From contig QIHH01000189.1 of assembly GCA_003230195.1 (NCBI GenBank), forward strand, positions 1 through 15,117: a DNA stretch of 15,117 nt, written 5' to 3'. The notes under the pieces are model-generated. The model was not told where the DNA came from, searched no databases, and saw only the letters and a program-made list of their open reading frames with translations. Source of the DNA: Gammaproteobacteria bacterium. Its GTDB lineage: Bacteria > Pseudomonadota > Gammaproteobacteria > SZUA-140. The position numbers and the translations under genes were made by a program. Shown piece after piece: positions 7,018-14,094 of this stretch. The first letter of the stretch is position 1. Every line of letters starts with the position of its first letter.

Positions 7018-8628
7018 ATGGCACTAGTAAAGACTGATGATGTAGTACACCCCTCAAGAGGGTTTAACGGTTTATCACTATTGCGACAGCTAGGCCTGAT
7101 GGCTGGCCTAGCTGCTAGTGTGGCAATAGGGTTTGCCATTGTTCAGTGGTCACAAGATCCAAGTTACCGCATGCTTTATAGTAATTTATCGGAGCAAGAC
7201 TCTGCCGATATCGCTAACTCACTTCAGTCAGCTGCGGTTCCTTATAAAGTGGACCCAAACACAGGTGCTATTCTAGTGGCTGGAAATAGTTTGCATGAAG
7301 CACGCCTTAAACTAGCATCAGAAGGCTTACCTCGTGGTGGCGGTGTTGGTTTTGAGATGCTTGATAAAGATCAAGGCTTTGGTGTTAGTCAGTTTATGGA
7401 AGGCGCGCGTTACCAGCGTGCGTTAGAAGGTGAACTGGCACGTACAATCAGCTCCTTGAATAGAGTGCGTGGCGCGCGAGTTCATCTGGCCATCCCGAAA
7501 CAAACCGCATTTGCACGCGCACGTAAAAAGCCAAAGGCATCAGTGACTGTTGATTTGTTTGCAGGGCGTACTTTAGATGAAGGACAGATTATCGCTATCA
7601 GCCATATGGTTGCAGCGAGTATTCCAAGTCTTGAAGTCAGTGATGTGACTGTGATTGATCAAAAAGGACGACTTCTCACATCGTCTGATTCATCATCTGA
7701 TATGCGTGTTAGTTCTACGCAATTTAACCATCGTAAACGTCTTGAAGACTACTATATTAAAAGAATTGAAGGAATTTTAAGCCCGATTGTCGGCGAGGCT
7801 GGTGTGCGTGCACAGGTCTCCGCTGATATTGATTTTACGGTGACAGAGCAGACACAGGAAAGTTTCAACCCAGATTTGCCTGCCATACGAAGTGAACAAA
7901 CGTTTGAAGAGAGACGCACAGGGTCGCAGATGTTAAGTGGTGTACCTGGTAGCCTATCTAATCAACCACCAGATAATACAGCGGTCTCGGCTGGTGATGA
8001 GAGTGCTCCAGTTAGCTCGACTATTCGTGCAACACGCAACTATGAACTTGATCGAACCATTAGTCATATTCGTAGTGGTGGTGGAGATATTAAACGCCTT
8101 TCGATTGCCGTCGTACTAGATGACAAACAATCTATTAATGAAGATGGAGAAACGACTCGTGTGCCACTCACCGATGATGAAATAACACGTATCACTAGCT
8201 TGGTAAAAGAGGCAGTTGGATTTAACGGACAGCGTGGTGATAGTGTTAATGTGATTAATTCAAGATTTAAATTGCCTGAGGAAGTGGAACCGTTGCCCGA
8301 ACCTTCATTCATGGATACCCCTGGTTTATGGGATACTGGTAAGCAGATATTAGCCGGTGCAGCGATCTTTTTCTTATTGTTTGGTGTATTGCGACCAGTG
8401 CTAAGAGAACTAGCAGCTAAAGGTGAAGTGATGCCTGCTCAGGTAATGATTCAGGAACAGGGTGCAGCACCAAGTATGCAGAATGATCAACTAACGTTGT
8501 CTGCTGGCGGCGGTACAGCACAGCCTGGTTATGAAAATAACTTGAATACTGCTCGATCAATAGCAACGCAGGATCCTAAACGTGTAGCACAGGTCGTGAA
8601 CAACTGGGTAGCTACTGATGGTGGATAA
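7018..8628 (+). CDS. fliF: Flagellar MS-ring protein FliF
   Basis: FliF forms the membrane/supramembrane ring, the base on which the rod, C-ring and export gate are built. From the ATG at 7018 it has 536 aa; a TTG six codons upstream (7000) is in frame but the ATG has AAGAGA 5 nt before it. Membrane segment 1 is at about 25-43 (LGLMAGLAASVAIGFAIVQW). The large periplasmic part follows with the conserved RMLYSNLSEQDSADI, KLASEGLPRGGGVGFE, FMEGARYQRALEGELARTI and ARVHLAIPKQTAF blocks. Membrane segment 2 is at about 443-462 (ILAGAAIFFLLFGVLRPVL). The last residues (DPKRVAQVVNNWVATD) form the FliG-binding tail. The 3' end overlaps fliG by 11 nt, consistent with coupled synthesis of these partners. 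Confidence 0.98.
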   Translation: MALVKTDDVVHPSRGFNGLSLLRQLGLMAGLAASVAIGFAIVQWSQDPSYRMLYSNLSEQDSADIANSLQSAAVPYKVDPNTGAILVAGNSLHEARLKLASEGLPRGGGVGFEMLDKDQGFGVSQFMEGARYQRALEGELARTISSLNRVRGARVHLAIPKQTAFARARKKPKASVTVDLFAGRTLDEGQIIAISHMVAASIPSLEVSDVTVIDQKGRLLTSSDSSSDMRVSSTQFNHRKRLEDYYIKRIEGILSPIVGEAGVRAQVSADIDFTVTEQTQESFNPDLPAIRSEQTFEERRTGSQMLSGVPGSLSNQPPDNTAVSAGDESAPVSSTIRATRNYELDRTISHIRSGGGDIKRLSIAVVLDDKQSINEDGETTRVPLTDDEITRITSLVKEAVGFNGQRGDSVNVINSRFKLPEEVEPLPEPSFMDTPGLWDTGKQILAGAAIFFLLFGVLRPVLRELAAKGEVMPAQVMIQEQGAAPSMQNDQLTLSAGGGTAQPGYENNLNTARSIATQDPKRVAQVVNNWVATDGG

Positions 8629-9628
8629 AAAAGAGGCATTAACAGGAGTTGATAGAGCGGCAATTTTATTAATGAGCATTGGCGAGCAAGAGGCCGCTGA
8701 AGTACTAAAATATATTGGCCCTAAAGAGGTTCACCGCGTGAGTGCTGCGATGGCAGGCTTAAAGAATATTTCTCAAGAACAGGCGGATGGGGTGTTAGGC
8801 GAGTTTTGTGAAACCGCTGATAATGAAACAACATTTGGTGTCGGTTCTGATGAATATCTGAAAAGTGTCCTGATTAAGGCGTTAGGTGAAGATAAAGCGA
8901 GCAGTGTGATTGACCGTGTTTTGATGGGAACCAGTTCATCGGGCTTGGAACAGCTTAAGTGGATGGATCCACGTGCAGTCGTTGAGGTGATCCGACTTGA
9001 ACATCCTCAAATTATATCAGTAGTGCTGTCATACCTTGATGCCGAACAGGCTGCAGAGGTGATTAGCCTTTTACCCGAGAAAGTAAGATTAGATGTACTA
9101 CTTCGAGTAGCAACGCTTGATCGACTTCAACCGGCGGCACTTGAAGAATTAAATAATGTTATTGAGAAGCAATTTGTGGGTAACACCGCGGTTAAATCTG
9201 CCACTGTTGGTGGGATTAAAACTGCTGCAAACATCCTTAACTTTATGGATAGTGCTGAAGAAGGGTTGATTATGGATCAGATCACTGAGTTTGATAATGA
9301 ACTGAGTGAAAGTATTCAGGATCTTATGTTTGTTTTTGCAGATCTCGCTGAAATTGATGATCGTGGTATTCAGGCGTTATTGAGAGAGGTCTCTTCTGAG
9401 ACATTGATACTCGCACTGAAGGGTTCTGAGCCTGAAATGCAGTCGAAGATATTTGACAACATGTCTAAACGAGCGGCTGAAATGTTGAAAGATGATTTAG
9501 AGGCTCGTGGTCCAGTGAAACTGAGTGAAGTAGAAGTGGCACAGAAAGAGGTTCTTGCGATTGCAAGGCGTATGGCTGAATCGGGTGATATCCAGCTGGG
9601 CGGTAAGAGTTCGGAAGAATATGTCTAA
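8618..9628 (+). CDS. fliG: Flagellar motor switch protein FliG
   Basis: FliG (336 aa) is the C-ring protein that takes torque from the MotA-type stator and transmits the switching signal from FliM. The N-terminal domain (about 1-100) binds FliF. The middle domain carries the EHPQ motif (128-131) used to contact FliM. The hinge contains MFVF (237-240). The C-terminal torque helix keeps the charged residues that align with the E. coli motor set: K268, R285, D292, D293 and R297 (ALKG, SKRAAEMLKDDLEARGPV). The start ATG lies inside the end of fliF (11-nt overlap) and the end overlaps fliH by 8 nt. Nothing is missing or unusual. Confidence 0.98.
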   Translation: MVDKKEALTGVDRAAILLMSIGEQEAAEVLKYIGPKEVHRVSAAMAGLKNISQEQADGVLGEFCETADNETTFGVGSDEYLKSVLIKALGEDKASSVIDRVLMGTSSSGLEQLKWMDPRAVVEVIRLEHPQIISVVLSYLDAEQAAEVISLLPEKVRLDVLLRVATLDRLQPAALEELNNVIEKQFVGNTAVKSATVGGIKTAANILNFMDSAEEGLIMDQITEFDNELSESIQDLMFVFADLAEIDDRGIQALLREVSSETLILALKGSEPEMQSKIFDNMSKRAAEMLKDDLEARGPVKLSEVEVAQKEVLAIARRMAESGDIQLGGKSSEEYV

Positions 9629-10262
9629 TCGTATTATTCTTTCGGAAGATTCAGAGGATTGTCCGCGTTGGCAAATACCTGATGTGGGTGGGCCTGCCGG
9701 TACTGTGTGCAAAGGAGTTACGAAGCCGACTGATAAAGAGATTGAAATACGTCGCCAGAAAGGTTACGACGAAGGGCTGGTCAAAGGAAAGCTGGAGGGC
9801 GTGATGGCTGGACAGGCCAGCTTGAAGCAGCAAGCGAAGGATCTTGCACAGATAGCTCGGCAACTCTCAAAACCATTGGTTGAACTTGATGACGAAGTGG
9901 TTAATGAGCTGGTCATATTAGCGATGACGATTGCTAGGCACATGGTGCGACGTGAAATTAAAATGAACCCTGGTGAAATTGTTGCAGTGGTGCGAGAAGC
10001 TGCCGCTTTATTACCATCAAGTTCTCGTACGATTAAGATATTTTTGCATCCCGAAGATACCGTATTATTAAAAAAATCACTCTCAATCACTGAGCAAGGT
10101 AGTTGGGAATTGGTTGATGATCCTGTGTTAACACGGGGTGGTTGTCGTTTGGCAACTGAAAATGCAAAGCTGGATGCCTCAATCGAAACACGCCTCGCGG
10201 CTGTTGTTGCTGAATTAATGGGTGGTCAACGAGAGGGGGACGGCACTAATGCATCCTCGTAG
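9621..10262 (+). CDS. fliH: Flagellar export ATPase regulator FliH
   Basis: FliH (213 aa from ATG 9621) is the stator-like partner of the export ATPase FliI; it holds FliI inactive and links it to the C-ring and FlhA. The frame is open 22 codons upstream inside fliG, but ATG 9621 has GGAAGA at 9613-9618 and gives the normal FliH N-terminus with a conserved-type Trp (W17). A striking run of glycines every fourth residue follows (G48, G52, G56, G60, G64), the GxxxG helix-packing repeat known in FliH. The C-terminal domain (about 95-205) binds FliI, including VILAMTIARHMVRREI and the WELVDDPVLTRGGCRLATENAKLDASIETRL signature near the end. It overlaps fliG by 8 nt and fliI by 14 nt. Confidence 0.93.
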   Translation: MSNRIILSEDSEDCPRWQIPDVGGPAGTVCKGVTKPTDKEIEIRRQKGYDEGLVKGKLEGVMAGQASLKQQAKDLAQIARQLSKPLVELDDEVVNELVILAMTIARHMVRREIKMNPGEIVAVVREAAALLPSSSRTIKIFLHPEDTVLLKKSLSITEQGSWELVDDPVLTRGGCRLATENAKLDASIETRLAAVVAELMGGQREGDGTNASS

Positions 10263-11619
10263 TCATATCTGGAAGCAGCGAATTGAGACTTATCGCAATA
10301 AATTAGGTGAACCACCGAAACTAGTGGTTGAAGGGAAGTTAACACGCATGGTCGGTCTCACACTAGAAGCGGTGGGCTGTCAGGTTGCGGTTGGCGGCCG
10401 CTGTTTAATTAGTAGCATTAGCTCGCCTCCGATTGAAGCAGAAGTGGTTGGCTTCTCAGGTGATAAAACCTATTTGATGCCCAGTGGTGAAGTGCAGGGA
10501 ATTGTTCCGAATGCAAAGGTAGTTCCTTCTGCACAAGCCTATGAAGCACTGGTGGGTAAAAATATGCTGGGGCGTGTGCTTGATGGGGCTGGTCGGCCAC
10601 TTGATGATAAAGGCACATTACTTGCTGATACGAGTGTGCCATTGAATGCACGGCCAATGAATCCGTTGCGTCGTCCGCCAATCAGAGAGCCGCTTGATGT
10701 CGGTGTGAGAGCAATTAATACCATGTTAACGGTCGGTCGGGGACAACGATTGGGTCTATTTGCAGGCAGTGGTGTGGGTAAAAGTGTCTTACTTGGTATG
10801 ATGACACGTTACACTAATGCTGATGTGGTAGTAGTGGGTTTGATTGGTGAACGTGGGCGAGAGGTAAAGGAATTCACTGATAATATTCTTGGCCCAGAGG
10901 GAATGGCCAGGGCCGTTGTAGTTGCAACACCAGCTGATAATCCACCATTGATGCGAATGCATGGTGCGATGTTGGCGACGAGCATTGCAGAATATTTCCG
11001 AGACCAAGGTAAACGAGTCTTACTATTGATGGATTCATTAACCCGTTACGCACAGGCGCAACGTGAAATCGCGTTGGCGATTGGTGAGCCGCCGGCAACC
11101 AAGGGTTATCCTCCCTCCGTGTTTGCCAAGTTACCGCAATTGGTTGAGCGTGCGGGTACCGCTGAGAATGGTGGTTCAATCACCGCTTTTTACACAGTGT
11201 TAACCGAGGGCGATGACCAACAGGATCCGATTGCTGACGCCGCGCGTGCGATCCTTGATGGTCATTTTGTGTTGTCACGTAAGCTCGCGGATGCGGGGCA
11301 CTATCCCGCAATTGATATTGAGCAATCCATTAGTCGTGTGATGACTGAGATCATCACAGATTCTCATCAACAAGAAGTGATGCGCTTTAAGCAGCTTTAT
11401 TCCTGTTATCAACAGAATAAAGATTTGATCAGCGTCGGGGCCTATACCCGCGGAAGTGATTCTGAAATTGATGCGGCGATTGATTTTTATCCTTACTTAA
11501 GGGATTTTTTGCAACAAAATGTTTCAGAGTCAGTGACTCTACAAAGTGGTATGCAGCAGCTCTCAGCGCTACTTAATCGTCCGATGCCAGTCGTTAATAC
11601 TGTGTTACCACCGCAGTGA
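10249..11619 (+). CDS. fliI: Flagellum-specific ATPase FliI
   Basis: FliI (456 aa) is the hexameric ATPase of the flagellar type III export apparatus, related to the F1 ATPase beta subunit. It unloads chaperones and feeds substrates to the export gate. Motifs: Walker A AGSGVGKS (172-179), GERGREV with the catalytic Glu E201, Walker B LLLMD (258-262), and the export-ATPase signature SLTRYAQAQREIALAIGEPP immediately after. C-terminal features (FYTVLTEGDDQQDPIADAARAILDGHFVLSRKLA) are intact. The frame extends nine codons upstream to a GTG at 10222; ATG 10249 is preferred because AGGGGG at 10234-10239 lies 9 nt before it and the N-terminus then has the usual FliI length. fliH overlaps by 14 nt; fliJ starts 18 nt after. 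Confidence 0.98.
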   Translation: MHPRSHIWKQRIETYRNKLGEPPKLVVEGKLTRMVGLTLEAVGCQVAVGGRCLISSISSPPIEAEVVGFSGDKTYLMPSGEVQGIVPNAKVVPSAQAYEALVGKNMLGRVLDGAGRPLDDKGTLLADTSVPLNARPMNPLRRPPIREPLDVGVRAINTMLTVGRGQRLGLFAGSGVGKSVLLGMMTRYTNADVVVVGLIGERGREVKEFTDNILGPEGMARAVVVATPADNPPLMRMHGAMLATSIAEYFRDQGKRVLLLMDSLTRYAQAQREIALAIGEPPATKGYPPSVFAKLPQLVERAGTAENGGSITAFYTVLTEGDDQQDPIADAARAILDGHFVLSRKLADAGHYPAIDIEQSISRVMTEIITDSHQQEVMRFKQLYSCYQQNKDLISVGAYTRGSDSEIDAAIDFYPYLRDFLQQNVSESVTLQSGMQQLSALLNRPMPVVNTVLPPQ

Positions 11620-11637
11620 CTATTGAGCTGAAGTAAA

Positions 11638-12084
11638 ATGCTGAAGTCGAAGCGTCTAAAACCAGTGATTAAAATCGCCCAAAATCGAGAAGATGATGCG
11701 GCCTTGGTATTAAATGAATACCGAAAAGTGATGGATCAACAAGAGGCCAAGTTGATTGAATTGCGTCAGTACCATACTGAGTACACCCAACGTTTGAACG
11801 ATAATGGACGTAATGGACTGAACATTGCGCAGATAAATGATTATCGGCACTTTATTGCACGCTTGGTGGTGGCAGTTAAGCAGCAGGAGGTGCAGCTAGC
11901 ATCCTGCGAAGTACAACTGAAAGAGAAACATGATGCCTGGATGCAGACTCGTGTGCATCACCAGGCGCTGGATAAAGTGGTCGATCGTTACCAGCAGCAG
12001 GAACATCAGGAAAGTGAGAAACGTGAGCAGTCTGAAAGTGACGAACGATCACAGCACATGGGGAGGGACAAGCGCCCTCAATAG
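11638..12084 (+). CDS. fliJ: Flagellar export chaperone/ATPase stalk protein FliJ
   Basis: FliJ (148 aa) is a long two-helix coiled coil that sits in the FliI hexamer like the gamma stalk of F1 and escorts chaperones to FlhA. The sequence is almost entirely helical and charged: a basic N-terminal start (LKSKRLKPVIKIAQNRED), heptad-rich helices (about 10-60 and 70-130) and a Gln/Glu-rich C-terminal end. Conserved positions are few in this family, so the call relies on length, coiled-coil character and place directly after fliI. No strong Shine-Dalgarno precedes the ATG; translation may be coupled to fliI. The gene ends at 12084, just before the fliK promoter. Confidence 0.9.
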   Translation: MLKSKRLKPVIKIAQNREDDAALVLNEYRKVMDQQEAKLIELRQYHTEYTQRLNDNGRNGLNIAQINDYRHFIARLVVAVKQQEVQLASCEVQLKEKHDAWMQTRVHHQALDKVVDRYQQQEHQESEKREQSESDERSQHMGRDKRPQ

Positions 12085-12111
12085 AACGGTGACCTTGCCT
12101 TGATGATTCCC

Positions 12112-12127
12112 TGGCACGCTCCTTGCT
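12112..12127 (+). promoter_or_regulatory. Near-consensus sigma-54 promoter of fliK
   Basis: TGGCACGCTCCTTGCT matches the sigma-54 -24/-12 consensus TGGCACG-N4-TTGCT essentially perfectly, with GG (12113-12114) and GC (12125-12126) 10 nt apart. Transcription would start near 12138, about 47 nt before the fliK ATG. Enhancer binding by FleR or FleQ is inferred. Confidence 0.9.
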
Positions 12128-12184
12128 TTGTGTCTTATGTCAGCACGATTCATTTGGTCGATGCGGAGATGATGGAATACTTTT

Positions 12185-13384
12185 ATGCAAGACTTAGTGA
12201 GCAACACAGCATCAAGGTTTAATGTGAAAAATGTTATCTCTCAAGCCTCTACAGGCTTGAATGGCAATGTTAATGGGACTTCAGGCGTTCAGTCATCCCC
12301 GCAGCTCTTCTCGAATATGATGACTTCAGCTGCTCATTCTGAGCAGGCGCAGTTCAAACCCCAGGTGACGCAGGCGTTACCGCTTGAGCGGCAATTGTTA
12401 CCGCCCACTACCGTGTTGGGGTTTAGCAAGCGTGATGCCAATGACCAGTTAAAGATGATGATGGACGAAAACCAAGCTGACACAGCATTGCTTGATGAGG
12501 GTGCTGTGTTACCGGTTAATGTTGGGCTGCAACCTGCAGTTTCTTCGCTGATAGTCACTGATGTGGCAAATCGAGTGCATGATTTGGCTGGTCAGCTAGC
12601 CACCTCGAGTAATGCCGCGGCACAAATCGCAGGACAGGGGCTGCATAAATTGCAGCAAGATTTAATATTGAGGCAGTCGTTGGCCTCTGCGTCAATTGAA
12701 CCACTTGAGGGTGAGCTTTCAGGAACTCGTCTGCTGCCTCAACTTGAGAGTGCGGTAATGACTGGTAATAACGCTCAGCTTTCTAATATGTGGCGTGATG
12801 CAATGTTGATGAAGCAGTCAGCCGTTGCGAGCGGCGGTGAAAACAGGATTGGTGACTCGTTTAGCAGTACATTAGGCAATTTGACGACACTTTCAGCCGA
12901 GGCAAAGGGCAGCACTGAGGCAAAGGCACAGATGCAGGGATCGATTAATACCCCTTTCTCACAACAGGCTAATTGGGGGGAAGAAGTGGGCAGTCGAGTG
13001 AAGTGGATGGTCAGCAGTCAGGTGCAGTCTGCTGAGCTAAAGATGAATCCAGTGAGCCTTGGGCCGATTGAAGTGAAAATTAGTGTGCAAAATGATCAAA
13101 CAACGATTCATTTTACAGCTCAAAATGGTGCTGTGCGCGATGCGCTAGATGCGGCAATGCCAAGATTACGTGAGATGCTGTCGGATAATGGGGTGAACCT
13201 GTCTGATGTTGATGTTTCTGATCAATCGTTTGCTCAACAGCAGCGGGCCTCAGATCAGGAGCAAAGGGAGCTAGATGATGAGCATGCTGCTGAACGTGAT
13301 GGTGGCAGTGGAATTGATGATGTAACCGATAACGAGCAGGAAGAGATGATGCTTTCATCTCGAATAGTCGACTATTATGCCTAG
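12185..13384 (+). CDS. fliK: Flagellar hook-length control protein FliK
   Basis: FliK (399 aa) measures hook length and switches the export apparatus from rod/hook to filament substrates by acting on FlhB. The N-terminal two thirds are low-complexity, rich in Q, S, A and N, as usual for the ruler part, and not conserved. The C-terminal switch domain (about 264-348) is clear: WGEEVGSRVKWMVSSQVQSAELKMNPVSLGPIEVKIS, then TTIHFTAQNGAVRDALDAAMPRLREMLSDNGVNLSDVDVS. An acidic tail (about 360-388) ends in RIVDYYA, a typical FliK ending. The start has TGGAA at 12173-12177, 7 nt upstream, so the ribosome site is only moderate. It has its own sigma-54 promoter. No fliL follows. Confidence 0.93.
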   Translation: MQDLVSNTASRFNVKNVISQASTGLNGNVNGTSGVQSSPQLFSNMMTSAAHSEQAQFKPQVTQALPLERQLLPPTTVLGFSKRDANDQLKMMMDENQADTALLDEGAVLPVNVGLQPAVSSLIVTDVANRVHDLAGQLATSSNAAAQIAGQGLHKLQQDLILRQSLASASIEPLEGELSGTRLLPQLESAVMTGNNAQLSNMWRDAMLMKQSAVASGGENRIGDSFSSTLGNLTTLSAEAKGSTEAKAQMQGSINTPFSQQANWGEEVGSRVKWMVSSQVQSAELKMNPVSLGPIEVKISVQNDQTTIHFTAQNGAVRDALDAAMPRLREMLSDNGVNLSDVDVSDQSFAQQQRASDQEQRELDDEHAAERDGGSGIDDVTDNEQEEMMLSSRIVDYYA

Positions 13385-13392
13385 GTGATTGC

Positions 13393-13489
13393 CTTGGAAT
13401 GAAAAATCAGCCTCAAAATTAATTTTCCGTAGCAGACGTTTCATTCTCAGACAGATACTAGGAGCGTTTCCCTTCGCCTGAATTCCAAG
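13393..13489. repeat. Inverted repeat and AT palindrome in the fliK-slyD gap
   Basis: The 197-bp gap 13385-13581 holds no gene. CTTGGAAT (13393-13400) is complementary to ATTCCAAG (13482-13489). Just inside, TCAG (13407-13410) pairs with CTGA (13478-13481), with a 6-nt bulge on the left arm. A perfect 12-bp palindrome AAAATTAATTTT (13415-13426) lies in the loop. It may be a structured leader or terminator region, or chance; there is no U-tract directly after the stem. A lone -10-like TAAAAT (13552-13557) before slyD has no good -35. Confidence 0.3.
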
Positions 13490-13581
13490 CGGTTTCCCGG
13501 TTAAGATGACAATTTTGATGTTTCACCTATGCGAGAAGTGCGGATGGGGTGTAAAATAGTGTGTATTTATCGGGGTCAGGA

Positions 13582-14061
13582 ATGAAGGTCGAAGACAAAA
13601 AAGTAGTCCAGTTTCTCTATGTGTTGAAAGATGAGCAGCAGCAAGTACTTGAATCGACAGATGGTGAACCAGTGGCCTATCTACATGGTTACAACAATAT
13701 GATGGCCGGACTTGAAAATGCACTGTCTGGTAAGGTGGTCGGTGATAAATTTAGTGCCGAATTAACACCTGAAGATGCTTATGGTAAGCGTGTTGAGGGG
13801 GCTGTACAACGCGTACCGGTTAAACATCTGCAGAGCGCTAAAAAATGGAAGCCAGGCATGGTTGCCACGCTTGAAACCGAGCAAGGCACACGTCAAGTTA
13901 CGGTGATCAAAATGGGTAAATTTATGGCGACTGTGGACAGCAATCACCCTTTTGCAGGTAAAATACTCACCTTCGATCTTGAAGTAGTTGATATTCGTGA
14001 TGCCAGCGTTGAGGAGATCACCCATGGACACGCACACGGTACAGGTGGGCATCAGCACTAA
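13582..14061 (+). CDS. slyD: SlyD-type FKBP peptidyl-prolyl cis-trans isomerase / metallochaperone
   Basis: A 159-aa cytoplasmic FKBP-type isomerase that speeds proline isomerisation and, through a His-rich tail, binds nickel or other metals. Recognisable: YLHGYNNMMAGLENAL (33-48), the loop with EDAYG (64-68), the insert-in-flap chaperone segment (about 70-118, including VQRVPVKHL), the SNHPFAGKILTFDLEVVDIRDA strand (120-141) and the tail HGHAHGTGGHQH (148-159), shorter than the tail of E. coli SlyD. The frame extends seven codons upstream to a GTG at 13561, but ATG 13582 has GGGG/AGG just before it and starts like the family. It is separated from fliK by 197 bp and converges with the dehydrogenase gene. 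A direct flagellar role is not implied by sequence. Confidence 0.93.
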   Translation: MKVEDKKVVQFLYVLKDEQQQVLESTDGEPVAYLHGYNNMMAGLENALSGKVVGDKFSAELTPEDAYGKRVEGAVQRVPVKHLQSAKKWKPGMVATLETEQGTRQVTVIKMGKFMATVDSNHPFAGKILTFDLEVVDIRDASVEEITHGHAHGTGGHQH

Positions 14062-14065
14062 TTTT

Positions 14066-14094
14066 TAGCGCTTCAGTGTTATAGCCTAGCGCTT
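14066..14094. repeat. Pair of TAGCGCTT repeats between convergent genes
   Basis: TAGCGCTT occurs at 14066-14073 and again at 14087-14094. Its core AGCGCT is self-complementary, so the two copies can pair as a 6-bp stem with a 15-nt loop, preceded by a T-run (14062-14066). It lies at the convergent ends of slyD and the dehydrogenase gene, where a bidirectional terminator would be expected, but the second copy is within the last codons of the dehydrogenase. Weak evidence. Confidence 0.25.

Noticed and set aside
7937..8119. Plus-strand 60-codon ORF within fliF
   Set aside because: It is an out-of-frame shadow of a clear fliF coding region with no family resemblance.
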